DNA of 64,000 bases, taken from NCBI GenBank assembly GCA_020846535.1, contig JADLDR010000033.1, forward strand, positions 33,554 to 97,553. Reading direction: 5' to 3'. This DNA is from Armatimonadota bacterium. Its GTDB lineage: Bacteria > Armatimonadota > JADLDR01. The notes beneath the pieces were generated by a model, which saw nothing but the letters and a program-made list of their open reading frames with translations, had not been told where the DNA came from and searched no databases. The first letter of the stretch is position 1. Each line of letters starts with the position of its first letter. Position numbers and translations under genes: made by a program. Positions 25,650 through 33,541 of the stretch are shown here, in pieces.

Positions 25650-26027
25650 ATGCGTTCCGATGACGCCTCGCCGAATGTCGTTCTGGCGGTGGTGGCCGGG
25701 TTGGAAATCCTGATCATGCTGGCCGTGCTGTCGGTGCTGCTGCCCCGGTTTGCGGCGGTCTACCAGCAGATCGGAGGGGCGCAGGCGTGGTGGTATCCGC
25801 TGGCCTTCTTCCTGAAGCGATTTCTCGGGCTGACCTGGGTGCTGGGGCTGGCGGCGGTCGGCGCGCTGATCCTGCGGGCCTCGCAGGACGAGAGCGAGTG
25901 GATGCGCCATGGATTGCAACTCTTCTGTTTTCTGCTGGGACTGCTCATCCCGCTGACGATTTTCGCGCTTTTCCAGCCGATGGTCGGGAGTATTCATGAA
26001 CTCGGCAATTTCGAGCAGGACATGTGA
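25650..26027 (+). CDS. Small membrane protein resembling a truncated GspF
   Basis: 125 residues with three hydrophobic stretches (VVLAVVAGLEILIMLAVLSV, the LGLTWVLGLAAVGALIL region, and LFCFLLGLLIPLTIFALF). LLPRFAAVYQQIG followed by a Trp/Tyr/Pro-rich turn mirrors the VIPRLQGVFQEMGAALPLP segment of GspF. The C-terminal IPLTIFALFQPMV resembles the GspF end (LSILLPIF). It lacks the cytoplasmic GspF domains. It lies inside the operon and overlaps gspK by 32 bases, so it is probably expressed with it. It could modulate the platform; it is not a standard operon member. Confidence 0.65.
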   Translation: MRSDDASPNVVLAVVAGLEILIMLAVLSVLLPRFAAVYQQIGGAQAWWYPLAFFLKRFLGLTWVLGLAAVGALILRASQDESEWMRHGLQLFCFLLGLLIPLTIFALFQPMVGSIHELGNFEQDM

Positions 26028-27336
26028 CCCTCCGGCTGCCTTCCGGAATCGCAAGGGGCAGGCGCTGGTGATGGCGATCTTCGTGGTTGCCATCCTGACC
26101 GCCGGGGCGGTGGCCTTCTCGCAGATGGTGCGGACAGACCTGAAGGCAGCCCGCAGCGACCTGGACACCTTCCGCCGCCAGATCGCCTTCCGGGGCGGGA
26201 TGCGCTACGCGATGGCGGTTCTGGAAAGCGACGGCTCGGGGACGGATTCGGCGAAAAGCGGATGGGCGCGGCTGGGGCGGGACGAGAAGTGGCTGCCCCT
26301 GAGGGATGCCTTTTTTCGGGTTCAGGTGCGGGACGCTTCCGCCTGCCTGAACATCAACACCGCCACCGCGGAAGAGATGCGGCGGCTGGGATTGGAAGAA
26401 AGCGTCGTCGATGCGCTGATCGATTGGCGCGATGCGGACGACGACCCTTCCCCGCAGGGCGCGGAGTCTTCTTACTATGAATCGCTGCCGGTGCCGTACC
26501 GCGCTAAAAACGGCTATTTCGATACGGCGGAAGAGCTGCTCCTGGTGAAAGGCGTCACGCCCGATCTGCTCTACCGGGGTGTGGGGCTCAGGCGGGCAGA
26601 GCAGGCCGGGCAAGATGGTTCCCTGCTTGATCTGCTCACCCCCCGCTCCGGCGAGGAGAACGTCACCGCAGACGGCAAGCCCCGGATCGATATCAATAAA
26701 GCGGCGGCGTGGGAGATGCAGGAAAAATCGGAAGGGGCGGTCTCCGAGCAGGCGGCCTCCGCCATCGAGAAATACCGCCGGGAGAAGGGGCAGTTCAAGA
26801 CACTCGGAGACCTTTTCAAAGTAACCGATATCCCGCAGCCGGAGATCATCAGGCTGCTCGATTGGCTCTCTCTTTCCGATAAGCCGGTTTTGGAAGGCCG
26901 GGTCAATATCAATACCGCCTCTCCGGAAGTCCTGAAAGCGGTCCTGAATATCCCTGAGGAGGCGCTTCGGGCCGTCCTGAAGCGGAGGGAAGAGAATCCG
27001 TTCCGTTCGCCGGGCGAAGCCGCCGAACTGCTGAACGCAGCCCAGCCCGCCCAGCCCGGCCCGCAGGACGAAGCCTCCGCCCCGCAGCCGAACGCCCTGG
27101 ACGGGTTGGCGACCAAATCGGCCTACTTCTACATCCGCCTGCTCGTCCGGGCCGAGGGCAGCCAGGCGGTCCGCGGGGCCTGGGCGCTGGTCAAACGCGC
27201 TCAGGGACGGGTGAAGGCGCTTCAGTGGCGCGAAGTCGACCGGTCCCCGGGCTGGGGCGGCTGGCAGTGGGGGCCGCCTGAAGGCAAATATCCGAGCGAA
27301 ACGAACCGGCCCGGACTACCGGGCATGGGCGGATAA
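25996..27336 (+). CDS. gspK: Minor pseudopilin GspK
   Basis: The tip pseudopilin, large for the family at 446 residues. The prepilin-like N-terminus is cleaved after G21 (QALVMAIFVVAILTAGAVAF), and position 5 is not Glu, as usual for GspK. The body has repeated helix-hairpin-helix-like NINTA motifs (LNINTATAEEM, IDINKAAAWEM, VNINTASPEVL) typical of the T2SSK domain. The start overlaps the preceding small membrane protein gene. Confidence 0.93.
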   Translation: MNSAISSRTCDPPAAFRNRKGQALVMAIFVVAILTAGAVAFSQMVRTDLKAARSDLDTFRRQIAFRGGMRYAMAVLESDGSGTDSAKSGWARLGRDEKWLPLRDAFFRVQVRDASACLNINTATAEEMRRLGLEESVVDALIDWRDADDDPSPQGAESSYYESLPVPYRAKNGYFDTAEELLLVKGVTPDLLYRGVGLRRAEQAGQDGSLLDLLTPRSGEENVTADGKPRIDINKAAAWEMQEKSEGAVSEQAASAIEKYRREKGQFKTLGDLFKVTDIPQPEIIRLLDWLSLSDKPVLEGRVNINTASPEVLKAVLNIPEEALRAVLKRREENPFRSPGEAAELLNAAQPAQPGPQDEASAPQPNALDGLATKSAYFYIRLLVRAEGSQAVRGAWALVKRAQGRVKALQWREVDRSPGWGGWQWGPPEGKYPSETNRPGLPGMGG

Positions 27337-27347
27337 GGAGACTGTCA

Positions 27348-28955
27348 ATGAGGCTGTTTGCGCCCCTGGATGGACGCCGCGCGGTGGCGGTGGACATCGG
27401 GGCCAGCGCGGTCAAGGTGGCGGAGGCGGAGCGCGGGCCGGACGGACCGGTCATCCTGCGGAGCGGATGGAAGGCGCTGCCCGGCCCCCTCAGCCTGGAG
27501 CTGATGGGCGACCGGGCCAGAGAAATCGCTCCGGTCGTGCGCCAGGCCCTGGCGGAAGCGGGCATCCGGACAGGCGAGGCGGTTTGCGCCCTGCCGCGGC
27601 TCCTCACCACGTCCCGCATCATTCGTCTCCCGGCAGCCTCCCGGGAAGAGATCGCCAGGATGCTCTCCTTCGAAGCGCAGCAGTATGTGCCATTCCCGCT
27701 TTCCGAGGTGCTGCTGGCCCATGAAGTGCTGTTCGAGGGCGACGCGTTTTCGATGGCGGAAGTGCTGCTGGTGGCCGCTCGCAAGACTCTGGTGGAGAAT
27801 TACCACATCCTTTTCGCGGAGGCTGGTCTGGAACTGAAGGGGCTGGGCGTCAATGCGCTGGGGCTGTGGGCGCTGGGGGCGCGTTTCACCCGGAAGAACC
27901 AGCACGATGAAGTCAAGCTGATCATCGATATCGGGGCCGCCAGCACCGATCTTGTCGTCCTGACCGGAAAGCAGCCGCTTTTCCTCCGAAGCCTGTCCTT
28001 CGGCAGCGAAGCCCTGACAGTCGCCATCCGGGAGGACAGGGGGCTGTCGTCCGAAGAGGCCGAATCCCTGAAGCTTTCGGGCGGGCTGTCATTCCGGAAC
28101 GATGAGGCCATGCCGCAGGCCAACCGCTGGCTGGCCCGGCTTGCGGGAGAGATCCGCAGATCCCTGCTGTCCTTTGCCACGGAGCGCAACCTTTCGGTAG
28201 AGACGGCCTATCTCTGCGGCGGAGGGGCCGGGCTGGAAGGGCTGCCCCGCTGCCTCTGCGAGATGCTCGATATGCAGGTGCTGTTCCTTGCCACCCGTCA
28301 GACCCAGGTGGAAGGCATTCCATCCGATCCCCGGCTGACGACGGCGGCGGGGATTGCGGTCAGGGCGGTGGAGGATGATTGGCCTTCGATCAACTTCGCT
28401 CACGGGAAAGCGGCGGGCAGGAACGAGGCCGAAAAGCGGTTTCCCGCTCCCTTCCGGTGGGCGGCGGCGCTGATCCTGATAGCTGTACTGTCAGCCGCAT
28501 TCCTCCTTTCCGGACAGGTGGAGGAGAGAATGCAGATCAGCAAGCAGATCGAATCCGCCCGGAAGACCGCGCAGGTGCAGAGCCAGGCGGTCGGCAATCT
28601 CCGCACCCGGCAGGGAACCCTTCAGAGCCGCGTCCGGGTACTCGGGGCCAGTACCCGGACGCAGACCCCGTGGCTTGATGTTGTCAAAGAGATCAACGAC
28701 CGTTTCCCGCCCAACCTGTGGCTGGAGGAAATCGCCCTGGAGCGCGGCAAGCCGATCACACTGAGGGGCCTTTCGCCGGAGGACGGGGCCGTTTCCAACC
28801 TGCTTTCCGCCCTGGGGAACTCGCCCCGACTGAGCGATGTCCGCTTGAGCTACCTCAGCCGGTCTCAGTCCTCGGGGAAATTCCAGTACCGGTTCCTGGT
28901 CAACTGCTTGTGGGGCAAGCCCCCGCCTATCCAGCGATTCGTGCAGGAACCATAG
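27348..28955 (+). CDS. PilM-PilN fusion (GspL-like assembly protein)
   Basis: 535 residues. An N-terminal actin-like PilM/GspL cytoplasmic domain carries AVDIGASAVKVAE and LIIDIGAASTDLVVL phosphate motifs and an adenosine motif LCGGGAGLEGL. It is followed at about 365-390 by one membrane helix (WAAALILIAVLSAAFLLS), a short coiled coil and a PilN-like ferredoxin fold (FPPNLWLEEIALERGKPITLRG). In type IV pili these are two proteins; GspL of type II systems is the fused equivalent. It should bind GspE inside and the next protein in the periplasm. Confidence 0.88.
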   Translation: MRLFAPLDGRRAVAVDIGASAVKVAEAERGPDGPVILRSGWKALPGPLSLELMGDRAREIAPVVRQALAEAGIRTGEAVCALPRLLTTSRIIRLPAASREEIARMLSFEAQQYVPFPLSEVLLAHEVLFEGDAFSMAEVLLVAARKTLVENYHILFAEAGLELKGLGVNALGLWALGARFTRKNQHDEVKLIIDIGAASTDLVVLTGKQPLFLRSLSFGSEALTVAIREDRGLSSEEAESLKLSGGLSFRNDEAMPQANRWLARLAGEIRRSLLSFATERNLSVETAYLCGGGAGLEGLPRCLCEMLDMQVLFLATRQTQVEGIPSDPRLTTAAGIAVRAVEDDWPSINFAHGKAAGRNEAEKRFPAPFRWAAALILIAVLSAAFLLSGQVEERMQISKQIESARKTAQVQSQAVGNLRTRQGTLQSRVRVLGASTRTQTPWLDVVKEINDRFPPNLWLEEIALERGKPITLRGLSPEDGAVSNLLSALGNSPRLSDVRLSYLSRSQSSGKFQYRFLVNCLWGKPPPIQRFVQEP

Positions 28956-28958
28956 AAT

Positions 28959-29624
28959 ATGATGAAAATATCCAGGCGCGAGCGCGTTATGATCCTGGTG
29001 GCGGTGGTTGCGGTGGCGGGTGTGGGCATCGACTGGCTCATCAGCCAGCCTGTGGTGGCTCCTCTTCTGGAGGGCAACCTGAAGGCCCGCCTGGCGGCAG
29101 AGGAGGCGAAAGGCCGCAAATACGCAACCGAAGCTGACCTTCTCCGGAAGGATATACGCCGCCTGGAGAGGCGCGTGAAAACCATGACCGCCTCGCAGCC
29201 GCCTCATAAGATCCTGCCTGTCGCCATGAAGGCGGTGCAGTCAGTGGCCCGGAGTTCCGGGGTTGTCCTGTCCGAGATCCGCCCGCTCCGGCAGGAGGAA
29301 GAGGACGGGTGGGTCCGGCTTCCTATCGAACTCAGGCTTCAGGAGAGGTTTCCGAAGGTGATCGCCTTTTTGTATGCCCTGGAGTCGCCCGCCCGGAAAA
29401 TGGCGGTGCGGAAGGTCCGCCTGGCCTCCGGCGACGGCAAATCCGACCGCGTGGATGTCCAGGTGCAGATCGAAGTGATCGCCGCAGCGGAGGGAGGGAA
29501 CGAAGTTGAAACACCAGGCGCGAGCGACGCTGGTGGGAGTCGCACTGCTGAGCATGACAGCGGGAGCGTTCATGCGCTTTCAGGCAGCCTCAAGCTCACC
29601 CGCGGAGCCTTCGAAAAAGCCTGA
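28959..29624 (+). CDS. PilO/GspM-like assembly protein
   Basis: 221 residues with an N-terminal membrane helix (VMILVAVVAVAGVGIDWLI), a coiled coil rich in Arg/Lys/Glu (about 50-75) and a periplasmic ferredoxin-like domain (LPIELRLQERFPKVIAFLYALE). This is the shape of PilO/GspM, the partner of PilN/GspL. The start is three bases after the previous stop. The C-terminal 40 residues overlap the next gene by about 120 bases in another frame, an unusually long overlap. Confidence 0.85.
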   Translation: MMKISRRERVMILVAVVAVAGVGIDWLISQPVVAPLLEGNLKARLAAEEAKGRKYATEADLLRKDIRRLERRVKTMTASQPPHKILPVAMKAVQSVARSSGVVLSEIRPLRQEEEDGWVRLPIELRLQERFPKVIAFLYALESPARKMAVRKVRLASGDGKSDRVDVQVQIEVIAAAEGGNEVETPGASDAGGSRTAEHDSGSVHALSGSLKLTRGAFEKA

Positions 29625-30336
29625 CCTGCCTCCCGCCCGGGCGAAGAGCAGCGTCAGGAAACCAGAAAAGGCCGCTCCCCGCAGCAGGCCCGCGCCTGCC
29701 CGCGTGGCGTCTTCCGGAAAGCCGTTTTCGTATTACGATTCTATCGTGAGGCGCAACCTGTTCATGCCTCCGGCGGCGTTCCGTAATGCCGGGCCGAAGG
29801 TGGTCATCCGGCAGCGGGCCAATGTGCCTCTGTCACCCATCAAGCCGCCGGTTCTTCCGCCCGCCCCGGTGAACCTGTTCGCCGGGTGGGTCTATTCAGG
29901 CACGGTCACTATCGGCGGGGCGACCTACGCGCTGGTCGAAAACGCCGGCAGCAAAGAGGGCCTTTATCTCAAAAAGGGCGACAACTGGATGGGTGCGGTG
30001 GTCACTTCAATCGCTCCCGCTATGCTGACCCTGAGCGTCGGGGGGCGCATGACTCCGATCCCCAAGTCGGACACTTTCAACGCCACTCCGCTGAATTCCC
30101 CGGCAGGAGCCGGGCAGCCCGGCCAGCCGGGAGTGCCGGGAGCGCCTCCAGGCGGCCCTGGAATGCCCCCCGCGGGGCCGGGCATGACGCCGGGCCAGCC
30201 GGGGATGCCCGGAATGCCGGGCGGCCAACCCGGAATGGGCGGCCCTGGCCCGATCCCGCCCGTGGGAATGAACAATCCCGGAGCCGCGCCTGTTCGGATC
30301 CATACCACTGCCCGCGTCCGGAGAAATGGCGCATAG
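29506..30336 (+). CDS. GspC/PilP-like protein with a Gly-Pro-Met-rich tail
   Basis: 276 residues from a TTG with GGAGGGAGGG upstream. A signal-anchor segment (ATLVGVALLSMTAGAFMRF), a basic Pro-rich linker and a short GspC/PilP-like HR domain (SYYDSIVRRNLFMPP, then LFAGWVYSGTVTIGG and LYLKKGDNWMGAVV) link the inner-membrane platform to the secretin. The C-terminal 75 residues are collagen-like (GQPGQPGVPG, GMPGMPGGQPGMGG), with the same PGMPG words as in the following secretin. Its start lies deep inside the preceding gene. Confidence 0.8.
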   Translation: MKHQARATLVGVALLSMTAGAFMRFQAASSSPAEPSKKPDLPPARAKSSVRKPEKAAPRSRPAPARVASSGKPFSYYDSIVRRNLFMPPAAFRNAGPKVVIRQRANVPLSPIKPPVLPPAPVNLFAGWVYSGTVTIGGATYALVENAGSKEGLYLKKGDNWMGAVVTSIAPAMLTLSVGGRMTPIPKSDTFNATPLNSPAGAGQPGQPGVPGAPPGGPGMPPAGPGMTPGQPGMPGMPGGQPGMGGPGPIPPVGMNNPGAAPVRIHTTARVRRNGA

Positions 30337-30388
30337 CGTTAGCGAGATACATGAACTCTCTGGCCTCCTGCTGAAGCGAGAAGGGGAG

Positions 30389-30512
30389 AAAAGCACCTCC
30401 CAACCCCCCCGGCTTCGGGGGGACTTAGACTATGTGGGATCTTGGCAAGTCTCGCAAAGTCCCCCAAGGCCACTCCCCCGCCGAAGCCTGGTGGGGGCTG
30501 GGAGGGCGCTTG
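30389..30512 (+). repeat. Leader repeat E, copy E2
   Basis: A full-length copy between the GspC-like gene and gspD: hairpin 1 with CCCCCCGGCTTCGGGGGG, CTTAGACTATGTGG, hairpin 2 around CCGAAGCCTGG, and a GGGCGCTTG tail. It is co-oriented with transcription and ends about 50 nt before gspD. Confidence 0.75.
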
Positions 30513-30559
30513 CGTCACCCCCCATATCTTTATAATTTTCATCGCATTGATCAGAGGAG

Positions 30560-33373
30560 ATGGATATGCCTTCTGCCCGCAATCGTATCGTGGCCCAGTG
30601 GCTCGCGGTGGCGTGTGGCTGGAGCTTGCTGGGGAATCCGGTGGCACGGGCGGCCCCGGTGTTCGGGGAGAAGACCCCCGAGGCGCGGGCCGCCGAGAAG
30701 GTGAATAAAGAGGCGGCCCGGGCCAAAAACCGGAGGGCGAAACCGGGTGTAAAGCCTGCAAAAGGGGCGCAGCCCGGCAAGCAGCAGCCTGCGGGTGTGA
30801 AGGCCGGAGCGCCTGCGCCTTCGGGCGTCCGGCCCGGTACGGGACAGCCCCTTGCCCCGCAGGGAATGCCCGGGAGGGCCGTTCCGGGAGGGCCGGGGCC
30901 GTCCCCGCAGCCGGGCGGGGGCCAGCAGATGGTGTCGATGGATTTCCGGGGAACGGATATCGATAACATCCTGAAGTTTTTCAGCATGGCGGCCAACTGG
31001 ACGATCACCAAGGACCCTGCCCTGACCGGGCAGGTGACCATCATCTGCCCCAGGCAGGTTTCCATCGAGGAGGCTTTCAATATCTTGCAGGCCGTGCTGG
31101 AGGTGCGGGGGTTTACGGGCGTCCTGACCGGAACTGTTCTGAAGATCATGCCAATAGACCGGGCGGTTCAGAGTACTAGAGGGCTGACCATCGGGCCCAA
31201 GCCCGATGGCACGCTGCCGAAAGACCAGATCGTGACCCAGGTGCTTTTTCCGGACAACGCCAGCGCGGCGGACCTGGCGAAGGAGCTTCAGCCCCTTGTC
31301 AGCAAGGGGGCCAGCATCCTGGCGAGTGAAGGGGCCAATGCTCTGATCGTGACCGATATCATGCCCAATGTGGAGCGCATCATCAAAATCATGGATGCGC
31401 TCGACCAGAGCGCGGTCAAGAACGAGCTGAAGATATTCCCGCTGCTCCATGCGGACGCGGCGGCGGTGACGGATCTCATCAACAACCTCTACAAACCGGG
31501 AGCCTCGAAGGCGGGGCAGCCACAGCAGCCGGGAATGCCGCCGGGCATGGTCCCGCAGCCGGGCATGCCGGGAACGGGGGGGCAGGCGCGTTCGCCGGTG
31601 GTGGCGGTTTCCGACAGCCGCACCAATGCCGTCATCGTGGTCGCCTCTATCAGCAACATGGAACGGATCGCCCGCCTGGTCAAGCAGATGGACGGCGAGC
31701 TTCCGGAAGCCATTCAGACCAAGATTATCCCAGTGACCTATGCGGATGCGACGCAGCTTGCCAATACCCTCAACAGCGTCCTGAGCGCCAGCAAGACCGG
31801 GCAGTCCGCCCAGCCGGGCCAGCCGCAGCCCGGGCAGCCTCCGATGCCTTTCGAGCAGCGAGTGATGGGCGGCGGAGGGGCGGCGCAGCCTGCGGCGGGC
31901 AGCAAAGTCATCGCCGACACCCGCTCCAACTCCCTGATCGTCACGGCTCGCCTGGATGAGATCCAAATGGTCGAAAGGCTGGTGCAGGACCTGGACAAAC
32001 AGATCAAATACGAGACGACCACCTTCATCTACCCGCTCGAAAACGCGCAGGCGCAGGATGTGGCCTATATCTTGAATCAGGCGTTCGGACAGCAGCAGGG
32101 ATATGGCGGGTATTATCCATATGGCATCTATTTCGGCCCGTCCTTCGGCGGGCGGGAGCGGAGGCGCATCCAAAGGCGGGCGTCGCAGCAGGGGCAAAAC
32201 CCCCTTGGCGGCTATCGGGGCGTGAGGAACCAGGGGCCGGAGCCTCCTCCGGGCGAAGCGCCGCCGGTGGGATTACCGCCTGACGAACCGCCCTTCGACC
32301 CGAACAACCCCAAAACTCGCCAGTCTTACGACTATTACAACCCATTCGGATACGGGCGCAGGGGGGTGGATACCGCCACCACAGGGCGCGACCCGGGCGG
32401 GCGGTTCGTCAACCTGCTGCAACTGAGAAACAATGTGCTGGTGGTGGCGGACATCAACAGCAACAGCCTGATCCTCACCACCACACCCGACAACGTGCAG
32501 GCCATCAAGGAGATCGTCAAAAGCCTGGATGTAGTGCCCAAGCAGGTATTGATCGAGGCGATTGTGGCGGAAGCTACCCTGGGAACCGAAGACAAATTCG
32601 GGCTGGAGTGGAAATGGACGGAGGCCCGCGCTTTCGGGGACAAGGGCACGACCGGGGTGAGCCAGGGCAAATTCGGGGTCCTGCCCGGCGGGACGGAATT
32701 CACGCAGGGGTTCAAATACACCGTCACCAGCGCGGCGCTCGATGCCATCCTGTCCGCCATCGCCACGGACAAGAAGGTCAATATCCTCTCGACACCGCGC
32801 ATCTTCACCTCCAATAATCAGGAGGCGGAGATCAATATCAGCCAGCGGATACCCTATGTGACCAATATTTACATGGGCTACACCGGGCAGGCCAACTACA
32901 GCTATGACTTCCTGGATGTGGGCATCATTTTAAACGTCACGCCTCGCATGACCAAGCAGGGGCTGGTGACCATCGACGTCTACCAGGAAGCCAACGATCT
33001 GATCGATTACATCTCCATCGGAGGCTCGATCCAGGCACCCAGGATCGCTACCCGCACCGCCGATACCTCCATCACGGTCAAGGACGGGGAGACGATCATC
33101 ATCGGCGGGATCATCAAGGACGACCGGAATGTAACCATTATCAAGGTGCCGATCCTGGGCGACCTGCCGATCATCAAGCATCTCTTCCGCAGCAAGACGG
33201 CCACCAAGACGAAAACGGAGCTGATGGTCTTCCTGACCCCCCGGATCGTCAGCGATGCGGCCCAGGCCGCCAGCCTGACCGCCGAGCAGCAGAAGAGCAT
33301 CGAAAAGATCATGCCCCTGGCGAAAAAGGCGCTCCCGCAACGAGATGGAGAGCAAGAAAGGAAATCGCCGTAA
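30560..33373 (+). CDS. gspD: Type II secretion secretin GspD
   Basis: The outer-membrane channel of the secretion system. 937 residues from ATG 30560, or 935 from ATG 30566, which has the better-spaced GAGGAG. A signal peptide (VACGWSLLGNPVARA) and a Lys/Pro/Gly-rich linker precede the N0 domain (MDFRGTDIDNILKFFSMAANW) and N1-N3 repeats (e.g. KIFPLLHADAAAVTDLINNL). Gly/Pro/Gln-rich inserts (PQQPGMPPGMVPQPGMPG; also about 415-430) interrupt the N2/N3 region. The C-terminal secretin domain has LSTPRIFTSNNQEAEI and VPILGDLPIIKHLFRS. The operon ends at a strong terminator. Confidence 0.95.
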   Translation: MDMPSARNRIVAQWLAVACGWSLLGNPVARAAPVFGEKTPEARAAEKVNKEAARAKNRRAKPGVKPAKGAQPGKQQPAGVKAGAPAPSGVRPGTGQPLAPQGMPGRAVPGGPGPSPQPGGGQQMVSMDFRGTDIDNILKFFSMAANWTITKDPALTGQVTIICPRQVSIEEAFNILQAVLEVRGFTGVLTGTVLKIMPIDRAVQSTRGLTIGPKPDGTLPKDQIVTQVLFPDNASAADLAKELQPLVSKGASILASEGANALIVTDIMPNVERIIKIMDALDQSAVKNELKIFPLLHADAAAVTDLINNLYKPGASKAGQPQQPGMPPGMVPQPGMPGTGGQARSPVVAVSDSRTNAVIVVASISNMERIARLVKQMDGELPEAIQTKIIPVTYADATQLANTLNSVLSASKTGQSAQPGQPQPGQPPMPFEQRVMGGGGAAQPAAGSKVIADTRSNSLIVTARLDEIQMVERLVQDLDKQIKYETTTFIYPLENAQAQDVAYILNQAFGQQQGYGGYYPYGIYFGPSFGGRERRRIQRRASQQGQNPLGGYRGVRNQGPEPPPGEAPPVGLPPDEPPFDPNNPKTRQSYDYYNPFGYGRRGVDTATTGRDPGGRFVNLLQLRNNVLVVADINSNSLILTTTPDNVQAIKEIVKSLDVVPKQVLIEAIVAEATLGTEDKFGLEWKWTEARAFGDKGTTGVSQGKFGVLPGGTEFTQGFKYTVTSAALDAILSAIATDKKVNILSTPRIFTSNNQEAEINISQRIPYVTNIYMGYTGQANYSYDFLDVGIILNVTPRMTKQGLVTIDVYQEANDLIDYISIGGSIQAPRIATRTADTSITVKDGETIIIGGIIKDDRNVTIIKVPILGDLPIIKHLFRSKTATKTKTELMVFLTPRIVSDAAQAASLTAEQQKSIEKIMPLAKKALPQRDGEQERKSP

Positions 33374-33500
33374 ACTGGCGCGCTCACCTGCATTGTAATG
33401 CTCAGCACCTGTGATCGGGCAAAGCGCACCGCGTATCGTCACTGCCATGCGCCAGCCGTTTCCAAATGGCGAGGGTGGGATAGGGGTTATACAGGCATGG

Positions 33501-33536
33501 AAAAGCGCCTTCCTTGCCATCAAGGAAGGCGCTTTT
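33501..33536. terminator. Perfect bidirectional terminator after gspD
   Basis: A perfect 16-bp stem: AAAAGCGCCTTCCTTG pairs with CAAGGAAGGCGCTTTT around a CCAT loop, followed on the plus strand by AGTTTTT. It lies between the convergent gspD and a minus-strand glycosidase gene, whose stop begins six bases further on, and can serve both. Confidence 0.93.
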
Positions 33537-33541
33537 AGTTT

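Noticed and set aside
30110..30260. Repetitive array that could suggest CRISPR or minisatellite
   Set aside because: It is the coding sequence of Gly-Pro-rich repeats in the GspC-like protein; the period is codon-based and there are no spacers.
20159..33373. Type IV pilus operon rather than type II secretion
   Set aside because: PilM/PilN/PilO-like parts occur, but GspG, GspK, GspJ and a GspD-type secretin with no PilT or PilA-type major pilin favour type II secretion.
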